From the NCBI RefSeq assembly GCF_904846615.1, contig NZ_CAJHBK010000001.1, forward strand, positions 1,984,001 to 2,048,000: a DNA stretch of 64,000 bases, read 5' to 3'. The notes beneath the pieces are model-generated. The model did no database searches and was not told the origin of the DNA. It worked only from the letters and a program-made list of their open reading frames with translations. How positions within the stretch are numbered: the first letter of the stretch is position 1; the number at the start of each line of letters is the position of its first letter. Positions 54,559 to 62,214 of this stretch are shown here, one piece after another. The DNA is from Psychrobacter sp. JCM 18902. Lineage in GTDB: Bacteria; Pseudomonadota; Gammaproteobacteria; Pseudomonadales; Moraxellaceae. The position numbers were made by a program, and so were the translations under genes.

Positions 54559-56211
54559 CTAGGGCGATAACGCCTGTGCTTGGTCGATAATATTAAATCC
54601 TGCATTGAGCTGTGCGCGCGTCGGTGCATGACCACGGCGGAGTAGTTCAGAAAAGGCAACCAACTCTTTATCACGCCCTAAAGTGCTAGCCGCACTAGCA
54701 CGTGTGTTTTCCCCAACATCATCAAAGTAGTATTCGATATAATCTAACGTATCTGGCGAACCAAACAAGATATTATTATCGGGTGTCTTCGCATGTCCAC
54801 TATAGCGTAGGCTCTTGCCATATTGCATCGTCCAAAAGAAAGGGATACGCGCGGCGAGCGAGTTGACACTATCATCATTTAATATCGCAGCCGCAGTCAC
54901 TAAGCCATGTTGCAAGGCCACGCGCCAATGTTCGATGCGCATGCGCCCCATTTGCCCAGAAGCTTTTGCAATATCACCCAATGCATAAACCCTTTCACGT
55001 AGCTGTAAATGCTCATCCACTTGCAAGCCATCTGGCGCGTTTACTTCTTCAAATAGTTCTATACGTGGTGCTACGCCAGTCCCCAAAATCACGATGTCTG
55101 CATCAACTTGCTCACCATTCGCCAGCGTGACACCGCCCACTTGTGAAAAGGTTTGGTTTTCTTCTTCATTCTCAGACGGATTAACAACCCTTTTGACCTC
55201 ATCGATTTCATTGACCGTGGCATCAAAAACAAACTGAATGCCATTTTCCTCATGCAGCTTGATCAGCGCATTACTGACGGTTTCGGAGACGATATTTCCC
55301 ATTACCCGATGATCTTGTCCGATGACGGTAATAGAAGCCGTCGTGCCTGCTTGTGCCAATGCGGAAGCAACCTCCATACCGATAAAGCCAGTACCGACAA
55401 TCACCACACGCTGATCGTGACTGGCCGCTTTTATCAATTTGGCATCATCCATACTACGCAGCGTATAAACGCCATCAAGCTCAGCACCTTTAAAAGGTGG
55501 TATCTTTGGCTCAGCGCCTGTTGCAACCACTAAAAAATCAGCAGTTTGTCTGTCACTACGACCATTTTTATCTTTAATGATAATGGTACGTTCATTGGCC
55601 AATACTTCACTGACAGTTTGATTCAAGCGCAAATTAATATCGTGCTTGCTCGCCCAATCTGCACCGCCTAGTAGAAGCTTCTCTTCAGGCATATTGCCCA
55701 CTAAAAATGCTTTGGACAATAATGGACGGTTATAAGGGGCTTTATCATCAGCACTAATCAAGGTGATTTTGCCGCCATAGCCAGTGTTACGCAGCTGATG
55801 CGCCGTCATAAAACCTGCTGCGCCGCCGCCCACGATGAGAGTATGCGTCTCGATAAGCTTATCATTTGCAATCTTTTTGTCTATCTTCGCTGAGGTATTC
55901 ACCGTCAAGCTGTCGCCATTATCGGTCACTTCATATTGAGTCAAACCTGCTGTCGCGACTGGCTCTAATAGCGTCCCATCGCGGCTATCAAAAGTCGCGT
56001 GATGCCAAGGACAGACCACGCGATTGCCACAACGTAAGCCTGTGCCTAAATCTGCGCCTGCGTGCGGGCATTTACCATCGAACGCCTGAAACTCATCGTC
56101 GTCGCGGGTAATTAAAATGATACTATCATCATCTTGCTTGTAAGATTTCATGTCGCCACTGGCGATATCGGCCTTATTAATAGTCACTGTGTGAATCGCT
56201 GCATTGGTCAT
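54559..56211 (-). CDS. Rieske and FAD/NAD oxidoreductase fusion (AIFM3-like)
   Basis: 550 residues. N-terminal Rieske domain with the 2Fe-2S ligands in GKCPHAGADLG and VVCPWHHATFD (about residues 45-70). Then a ferredoxin-reductase-type flavoprotein: FAD site LIVGGGAAGFMTAHQL, NAD site VVIVGTGFIGMEVASAL, second FAD site VYALGDIAKASG, and a C-terminal reductase domain. This fused layout is that of AIFM3-like or rubredoxin/ferredoxin reductases. It should move electrons from NAD(P)H through FAD to the Rieske cluster or an outside acceptor. No oxygenase partner is adjacent. AAGGA precedes the ATG. Confidence 0.9.
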   Translation of the reverse strand: MTNAAIHTVTINKADIASGDMKSYKQDDDSIILITRDDDEFQAFDGKCPHAGADLGTGLRCGNRVVCPWHHATFDSRDGTLLEPVATAGLTQYEVTDNGDSLTVNTSAKIDKKIANDKLIETHTLIVGGGAAGFMTAHQLRNTGYGGKITLISADDKAPYNRPLLSKAFLVGNMPEEKLLLGGADWASKHDINLRLNQTVSEVLANERTIIIKDKNGRSDRQTADFLVVATGAEPKIPPFKGAELDGVYTLRSMDDAKLIKAASHDQRVVIVGTGFIGMEVASALAQAGTTASITVIGQDHRVMGNIVSETVSNALIKLHEENGIQFVFDATVNEIDEVKRVVNPSENEEENQTFSQVGGVTLANGEQVDADIVILGTGVAPRIELFEEVNAPDGLQVDEHLQLRERVYALGDIAKASGQMGRMRIEHWRVALQHGLVTAAAILNDDSVNSLAARIPFFWTMQYGKSLRYSGHAKTPDNNILFGSPDTLDYIEYYFDDVGENTRASAASTLGRDKELVAFSELLRRGHAPTRAQLNAGFNIIDQAQALSP

Positions 56212-56478
56212 AAGTCTTCCTTAACAGTTATAATGGTTCCCTGAATCAAACGTGATGAAAATAACCCTATTGCATCAGCCAGTTTCAACGAAAAACACCA
56301 TTCTCGATACGTTTATTTAAATGCTTTTTTAAAACGCTATCCATTGATAGTAGCAAGACACTTTCGCACACGCTGTTTTTTTGTATGTTTCCTGCGTTGC
56401 AAAACGTAATCGTTAACTGTTAATCCCTATGCTTACCTATTCTTTTTAAATCTTATCCTCAACATAAAAGACGACTTT

Positions 56479-57765
56479 ATGACTTCTAGTGATGACATGA
56501 CCGATATTAATGCTAGCCCTCAATCCGCTCTTGAAAGTACTCAACCTGATAACGAGTTACCTGCTAATGGGTCGTTTAATAATGAGCAGTTTGATACGGC
56601 AAGTATCGATATTACCGCAGCGACGGATACTGCGCAGTTACCGCAGCCTCTTCAACCACCTGTGCAGCAAGCAACCTATAAAGCCAACGCAACAGACTTT
56701 ATCGTTAGTGAGCTATTGCCGCTCGAATTCACAGGTGAAGGTGAGCATTTATGGCTGCATATCCAAAAATTAGGGATGAATACCGCTTATCTTGCCAAAC
56801 TGCTGTCAGAGTGGGCAGAGATTCCTCTGCGTGATGTTGGTTATTCAGGTCTTAAGGATCGCCATGCATTGACAACCCAGTGGTTCAGCTTGCGAATTCC
56901 AAAAAAACAGCTGCCAGCTGCTGAGTTCGCACCAGTCGATATCGGAGCCAATGAATCGGTTACTATCCTCGACCAGCAATGGCACAACAAAAAGCTCAAT
57001 CGCGGCACGCATCGCGCCAATCAATTCATTATTACCTTGCGTGATATCCAATTTGCTGATTTTGATACAGCATTGCCAGCACCTGAGCAATTATTGTCGG
57101 CGAAGCAAGATGTCGAGCAGCATTTATCAAGCATCGCTATAAATGGCGTGCCAAATTATTTTGGCCCTCAGCGTTTTGGGCGAAATGGCAATAATATTAG
57201 AGAAGCATTATCGCTGTTTGCGCGTCCACTACAGCAAAGTCGAGCACAACCCAAAAAGAGCAAACGCAAGCACGCGCCACGTGAGCAAAATACAATGGAG
57301 CTGTCTGCCGCACGTAGCTTAATTTTCAATGAGATATTGGCGGTACGAGTGCGTGATGGCAGCTGGAATACTGGGCTGGCAGGCGAAGTGTTTAACTTAG
57401 AGGGTTCAGGGTCAATATTTACTAGCGAAGCCATAGACGACACGTTGCGTGCACGCCTTGAGACGGGTGATATCCATCCCACTGCTGCATTATGGGGCAA
57501 GGATAATGATAAAGTCAGTGGCATGGCAGCGAATATTGAGAAAAATGTGATTCAGCAAAATCCGCTACTGGCTCGCTTAGCCAATGGCTTAGAGCAGCGC
57601 GATGTAAAAGCACAGCGCCGCGCGCTGCGCCTACCTATTGAAGCGCTGTCTTGGGAATGGCAGGATAAAGATAATGAACAAACATTGGTGCTGAGCTTTA
57701 CGTTAACGACAGGTAGCTTTGCCACCAGTGTCTTGGCAAGCTTAGTAAAACAATTAATACACTAA
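56479..57765 (+). CDS. truD: tRNA pseudouridine(13) synthase TruD
   Basis: 428 residues. Catalytic Asp127 in VGYSGLKDRHALTTQWFS, the earlier ATDFIVSELLPLEFTGEGEHLWL start of the fold, GVPNYFGPQRFGRNGNNI in the TRUD insertion domain, and ALSWEW at the end. It makes pseudouridine 13 in tRNA-Glu. An acidic, Asp/Thr/Pro-rich N-terminal extension of about 65 residues precedes the usual start, and a Lys/Arg-rich linker sits at about residues 255-270. AAGACGA is a fair ribosome site for the chosen ATG. Confidence 0.95.
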   Translation: MTSSDDMTDINASPQSALESTQPDNELPANGSFNNEQFDTASIDITAATDTAQLPQPLQPPVQQATYKANATDFIVSELLPLEFTGEGEHLWLHIQKLGMNTAYLAKLLSEWAEIPLRDVGYSGLKDRHALTTQWFSLRIPKKQLPAAEFAPVDIGANESVTILDQQWHNKKLNRGTHRANQFIITLRDIQFADFDTALPAPEQLLSAKQDVEQHLSSIAINGVPNYFGPQRFGRNGNNIREALSLFARPLQQSRAQPKKSKRKHAPREQNTMELSAARSLIFNEILAVRVRDGSWNTGLAGEVFNLEGSGSIFTSEAIDDTLRARLETGDIHPTAALWGKDNDKVSGMAANIEKNVIQQNPLLARLANGLEQRDVKAQRRALRLPIEALSWEWQDKDNEQTLVLSFTLTTGSFATSVLASLVKQLIH

Positions 57766-57784
57766 AGCGTAGTTGACCCTTCGA

Positions 57785-57810
57785 CTATGGCAGTTAGCTA
57801 TGTGCCATAG
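57785..57810. terminator. Hairpin between convergent truD and cyclase genes
   Basis: CTATGGCA, 10-base loop, TGCCATAG, overlapping the stop of the cyclase gene. There is no good U run, so termination is uncertain. Confidence 0.4.
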
Positions 57811-59255
57811 AGCGCTTCAATATTATTATTTTTTGCTGCCAACATCTCGTTGGCACTCACCACTTGATCACGGCCACGGCCTTTGGCTTCATACAAAGCC
57901 TTATCTGCCATACAAATTAAGCGCTGGCAAATATCATGAGGTAGCTGCACTGCGGGAATTTTACGATTCACGCGTTTGCTACTATACGAGGGGATTCTCT
58001 GCGGTTTAGCAAGCGACTGCGATGCATCCTTTTTATTCAGAGTTTCGCAAGCTTGTTTTATACAATTACGCTCACCATGGGTCAGTGTATATAGCCCCAA
58101 GCTAGCAGTCACACTAAAGGTTGTATCGTCATCGAGAGTGATGACGTGTTTAGCGATAACGCGCCGTAATTGTTCAGCAATTATCATAGCTGTGTCGTGC
58201 TTCGTATCTGGCAATACAATCAAAAACTCCTCACCGCCATAGCGACTCACGATTGTTTCATCAGTTAAAGACTGCAAGAGCGTCTGTGCGACCTCTACCA
58301 ATACTCGATCCCCGATCTCATGACCGTAACTGTCATTGACCTCTTTAAACCAATCCAAATCCAATAAAATAACGCTGATATCTTGATGGTCTTCTACTGA
58401 CTTCAGCACCTGCTTCATTTGCATCATCCCGTAACGGCGACTTTTGAGTTGAGTTAGCTCATCTTGATTGGCGTGCTGCAGAATTTCCTTTTTACTGTCA
58501 TCCAATATTAGTAACAAAGTACGAAACATATAGATAATAAAAATAGCTTTTGGTAGCGCCATATAAATATGTGTAGAACGCCAAAAAAAAGCGGAAGATC
58601 GGCGCAATTGATCAACACTGTCCCAATTTAGCGTGCCATTTTGAAAAATAGAGGCAGAGATGGCGTTTTCGATTGTCGTAATTTCACTATAATTGATATA
58701 ACTATAATAGGTATCAAGAGGAATGACCGTGAGCGTCATTTGACGCAGATTGGGTAAAGTAACGCCAAGATAAGGAATAAATGTGACTGCTAGAATGACG
58801 GCTGCGTGCCCTAAAAATGCTCTCCATACGTAGCGCCGACGTATAAGCATCATCCCCAATATCGCACCGCCGACTAAAGAGACGCCCGCGACCAAGCTAC
58901 TATGTCCTAAAACTAAAATAACCATTGCAATATAGGCACTATAGACCGTAATTAGTATGCCTTGCCACTTATACAAATTGCTATTGGCTTTTTTGACAGG
59001 TGAAAAACGACTGGTCATCCATAATAAAAACAAAGCTACCAGTGTCACGCCGAACCATAGTGGATACAGCAGGGCTATATCGACATAGGTGTCATAAATA
59101 TCGCGGCGCCACCAAACAAATAAGCACCATAGCCAGTGTAAAGACACCTCCATCACCATAAATAAAGCCAGTAATGACGTTTTATCAGCAGCTTGCCACT
59201 CAAAAATTGCTTGAGATAGCTTGGTGTAGCCTAGATGAGATATCGATACAGCCAT
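57798..59255 (-). CDS. Membrane diguanylate cyclase (GGDEF)
   Basis: 485 residues. About six membrane helices (within residues 28-165 and 230-250) with a periplasmic loop at about 170-225, then a GGDEF domain: DELTQLKSRR, LLDLDWFKEVNDSYGHEIGD and the intact active site RYGGEEF at residues 338-344. It should make c-di-GMP. No RxxD inhibitory site at the usual place. An insert of about 45 residues (KKDASQSLAKPQRIPSYSSK and following) lies between TASLGLYTLTHGE and the closing ADKALYEAKGRGRDQV, unusual for this domain. Confidence 0.92.
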   Translation of the reverse strand: MAVSISHLGYTKLSQAIFEWQAADKTSLLALFMVMEVSLHWLWCLFVWWRRDIYDTYVDIALLYPLWFGVTLVALFLLWMTSRFSPVKKANSNLYKWQGILITVYSAYIAMVILVLGHSSLVAGVSLVGGAILGMMLIRRRYVWRAFLGHAAVILAVTFIPYLGVTLPNLRQMTLTVIPLDTYYSYINYSEITTIENAISASIFQNGTLNWDSVDQLRRSSAFFWRSTHIYMALPKAIFIIYMFRTLLLILDDSKKEILQHANQDELTQLKSRRYGMMQMKQVLKSVEDHQDISVILLDLDWFKEVNDSYGHEIGDRVLVEVAQTLLQSLTDETIVSRYGGEEFLIVLPDTKHDTAMIIAEQLRRVIAKHVITLDDDTTFSVTASLGLYTLTHGERNCIKQACETLNKKDASQSLAKPQRIPSYSSKRVNRKIPAVQLPHDICQRLICMADKALYEAKGRGRDQVVSANEMLAAKNNNIEALYGT

Positions 59256-59360
59256 AGTAGGGCTACCGCAAATATTGAAAGTTATTAAGTCGACATTAAA
59301 ACCATTAAATAAAAATCAAAAGCCTGAATCAACAATAATAAATGATATGACTTTTTACCT

Positions 59361-59469
59361 TATACCATTCCCAAAAACTTAAGTAGATAAGAATGCGAGT
59401 GTCGATACTACATTTTGTAAACTAAACGGGAGTTAACATCGACAATCTTATTTTTGAAAATGAATACCA
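59361..59469. repeat. 106-bp dispersed repeat, copy 2 (inverted)
   Basis: Begins TATACCATTCCCAAAAA and ends TTTTTGAAAATGAATACCA. Its reverse complement aligns over its full length with 14034-14139, sharing AACTC, TTAG, TAC, ATGTAGTA and CACTCG blocks. It occupies most of the 362-base gap between the cyclase gene and the PHP gene, and the rest of that gap shows nothing else. Confidence 0.75.
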
Positions 59470-59617
59470 CTTATCTAGTGTGGCAATTTCTGTCGCAGTT
59501 TTCAATCTATTTACTGCCTTCATGCGTCAATATATGACGCATTTTTTTTGGATAACCTGTCAATTGATGTTTCAGCTAAGTTAACATTCAAAACTGTATT
59601 CAGCAATGAATTTTCGT

Positions 59618-60499
59618 CTAAGAAAACATTGCAAAAGACTGCCAAACTCCCTGCTGCTCAGGGTTCATTATCGGTACATCACCCAAACGACGCCACGGCA
59701 TATTGCTACCATGAAAGTCACTGCCGATCGAGGCGACAAGATTGTGGGCAGCGATACTGCGATCGACCATTCTGCGAGTACTAACCGGTTCGCTATTCGA
59801 CGGCAGCTCACAAGCATCGCCACCAAGACCAGCAAACTCTTCAATCAGTTTACGGACTCGTGTCGCTGAAAGCTGATAGCGCGTGGGATGCGCCAACACC
59901 GCCTTGCCACCACAAGCATGGATTAGCTCAATGCCGTCAGCCATGCTCAGTGCATCAATCGCCACATAAGCAGGCTTATTATCTGCCAAATACTTATCAA
60001 AGGCTTTTTGTACCGTCTTGACTTCACCGCGCTCAAACAATACTTGACCAATATGCGCACGCCCGACCGCTTGTGGATTGCCGCCTGCTTTATCAAGTAC
60101 GGCTTGCCACAGCTCATCATAGTTAATATCTAATAGCGCGCTGAGCTTTTCAGTGATTCGTTGACCACGCGTGGCACGGCTATCCTGTAATTGTTGCAGC
60201 GTTGCATGCATTTTTTCGCGATCGGTAAAATCTAACCCCAGCACATGGATGATTTTATTGGTTGATTTATTTTTGCCATACCCACCAATAAGTGTGTGCT
60301 CACAGCTTATCTCGACCCCATTAATCAGCTGCATATCGCAGGCAATGGCAGCCGCACGCGCCTCATCAATTCCTGCCAGCGTATCGTGATCGGTCAATGC
60401 CAATACATTGACGCCAGCCGCATGGGCGCGCTGCACTACTTCCGTTGGTGCATAAGTACCATCAGAGCAAGTGCTGTGACAATGTAAATCGAATTTCAT
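59618..60499 (-). CDS. PHP-domain phosphoesterase (YciV/RNase AM-like)
   Basis: 293 residues from the ATG at 60499 (KFDLHCHSTCSDGTYAP); an earlier open start would add 27 residues not seen in the family. Metal ligands in DLHCHSTCSDG, LALTDHDTLAG, NGVEISCEH, AVLAHPTRY and IGSDFHG. E. coli YciV acts as a 3',5'-nucleotide bisphosphate phosphatase and 5'-3' exonuclease that matures 5S and 23S rRNA ends. Next to yciB and a yciI-type gene, as in many gamma-proteobacteria. Confidence 0.92.
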   Translation of the reverse strand: MKFDLHCHSTCSDGTYAPTEVVQRAHAAGVNVLALTDHDTLAGIDEARAAAIACDMQLINGVEISCEHTLIGGYGKNKSTNKIIHVLGLDFTDREKMHATLQQLQDSRATRGQRITEKLSALLDINYDELWQAVLDKAGGNPQAVGRAHIGQVLFERGEVKTVQKAFDKYLADNKPAYVAIDALSMADGIELIHACGGKAVLAHPTRYQLSATRVRKLIEEFAGLGGDACELPSNSEPVSTRRMVDRSIAAHNLVASIGSDFHGSNMPWRRLGDVPIMNPEQQGVWQSFAMFS

Positions 60500-60713
60500 A
60501 AGAGAAGCCTTAGCATTAAAAATTAAAAGTGTAGAAAATGAGCACATTGGCAATAAGCCGTTATATTTGGCAGTTGTCATGATTATGAGTCATAATCATC
60601 AGATATTGCTACGCAGGCCTGTGATATAGCATGATTATCGTGTTGATTGCTTTTTTTTGGCGCAGTAGACGTGTAAACTACCCCATACGTTTTTGTCGGA
60701 CATCCCCTTTGCT

Positions 60714-61265
60714 ATGAAAGCTTTATTAGACTTTATTCCCTTAATTGCCTTTTTCATTGCTGCTCGCTACAGTGGTATCCTAGCGGGGGCAGGTGCGTTG
60801 CTTATCGCCACCATCATCGTTTATGCCATTCATTTTATTCGCCAAAAAGGCACGTTTGATAAACAGCAATGGGTTGTCTTACTATTAACCATTTTGTTTT
60901 GTGGTGGTACTTTATTATTGCGTGATGATATCTATCTGCGTTGGAAGTCACCCATTATCAACGGTATCTTTGCACTAACACTTTTAGTCAGTGCTGCGAT
61001 TAATAAACCACTGATGCAACTGGCGATGAAAGATGTTTTTTTGCTGACGATGAGTGGTTGGAAAAAACTCACTCTCGCTTGGGCACTATTCTTCGCCTTT
61101 ATGGGCATACTGCATTATATCACAGCGTTTACGATGTCAGATGAGGCATGGATTAACTTTAAAACTTATGGCTGGATTCCGATTATGTTGGTATTCGTCA
61201 TCGCCCAGTTTGCCGTATTAAAAAAGCACCTCAACCCTGCGCTCACGGATAAAACCGTCAAATAA
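60714..61265 (+). CDS. yciB: Inner-membrane septation protein YciB
   Basis: 183 residues from the ATG at 60714, the standard start (MKALLDFIPLIAFFIAARYSG). An upstream TTG frame of seven codons is ignored. Five membrane helices and the motifs WKSPIINGIFALTLL, INKPLMQLAM and WALFFAFMGILHYITAF are family hallmarks. YciB contributes to envelope integrity and cell division. The following gene is a YciI protein, 138 bases downstream. Confidence 0.95.
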   Translation: MKALLDFIPLIAFFIAARYSGILAGAGALLIATIIVYAIHFIRQKGTFDKQQWVVLLLTILFCGGTLLLRDDIYLRWKSPIINGIFALTLLVSAAINKPLMQLAMKDVFLLTMSGWKKLTLAWALFFAFMGILHYITAFTMSDEAWINFKTYGWIPIMLVFVIAQFAVLKKHLNPALTDKTVK

Positions 61266-61403
61266 TACTCAATTTATCATTTTATAATAAAGCCAATACT
61301 ATTTCTAAATGCCAATAGCGACAATCATTAATCGCAATTAGCTCGGGCGCATTAAGCAAAACACTTTAAATTAATCATAATTTTTATTAATCGAGGAAGT
61401 CTC

Positions 61404-61733
61404 ATGTCCTTATTTGCCATTATTGGTCATGACGTGGCCAATAGCAGCGCACAACGTCAGATTACCCGCGCTGAACATGTCGAACGCTTGCAAGCTTTAG
61501 ATCATGACAATCGACTGATTATCGCTGGTCCAACACCCATCGAGCATGGCAAAGGCGAGATGTCAGGCAGCTTAATTATTGCTGACTTTGACTCTGCAGA
61601 AGCAGCGCAAGCATGGGCAAACGATGAGCCTTACTTACGTGATGGCGTGTACAGTCACGTAGATATCAAACCCTTTATCCATACATTGCCAAAAGCGGAT
61701 GACAGCGCATCAGTTAAAGTAGCAAAATCGTGA
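61404..61733 (+). CDS. YciI-family protein
   Basis: 109 residues, alpha-beta barrel of the YciI type: MSLFAIIGHDVANSSAQR, AEHVERLQAL, NRLIIAGPTP, SGSLIIADFDSAEAAQAW, DPYLRDGVY-like DEPYLRDGVYSHVDIKPF. The His and Asp of the fold are kept. YciI proteins are small dimers with suspected but unproved enzyme activity. GAGGAAG precedes the ATG, an excellent ribosome site. Its stop overlaps the GTG of the next gene. Confidence 0.92.
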   Translation: MSLFAIIGHDVANSSAQRQITRAEHVERLQALDHDNRLIIAGPTPIEHGKGEMSGSLIIADFDSAEAAQAWANDEPYLRDGVYSHVDIKPFIHTLPKADDSASVKVAKS

Positions 61734-62170
61734 TTCAGTGCCTATCTTTGTTAAAAAGTCGCTCTTATCAGCGTAGCATTGTTAGTATGATTTTTATGGC
61801 TACTGTTTCAGCACAGGCTGCGCCGACGGTGACGGCTATCGATGTGGCTGATCTAACACTCACGACACCCGTTCCAGCTCAACCAATATCGACCGCTCAG
61901 CCAACAAAAAACTCAGTGATGAATATCAGCGATACATTGGCGGCGCAATTACAACCATCTGATAAGGCGTTATCCGATGCCAATCAGCAGCTATTAAGCC
62001 GTAATGCACAGTTGCAGCGCGAGTTGAATGACTTGCAAACTCAAGTGAATGTTTTGGTCTACGAGAGCAAAGGTCAGCTTTTTTTATACGGTGCATTTAC
62101 TGTCTTAATTAGTTTGTTGGTTGGTATTTTTGTTTCTTGGTTGGTGTTTGTCCGCCGTGAACGCTGGTAA
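61730..62170 (+). CDS. Secreted, C-terminally anchored coiled-coil protein
   Basis: 146 residues, starting at GTG 61730 that overlaps the yciI-type stop (GTGA). Signal-like N-terminus ending SAQAAPT, a Pro/Thr-rich segment, a coiled coil (LSRNAQLQRELNDLQTQVNVL) and a C-terminal membrane helix (LFLYGAFTVLISLLVGIFVSW) followed by RRERW. The tail resembles the end of YgiM-type SH3-domain proteins, but the SH3 domain is absent. It may be a reduced YgiM-like protein; function unknown. 45 bases before mnmC. Confidence 0.7.
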   Translation: MIQCLSLLKSRSYQRSIVSMIFMATVSAQAAPTVTAIDVADLTLTTPVPAQPISTAQPTKNSVMNISDTLAAQLQPSDKALSDANQQLLSRNAQLQRELNDLQTQVNVLVYESKGQLFLYGAFTVLISLLVGIFVSWLVFVRRERW

Positions 62171-62214
62171 CTAGTACCACGCGCTTTTTATTGATTTATC
62201 TTATGTGACTGTCT

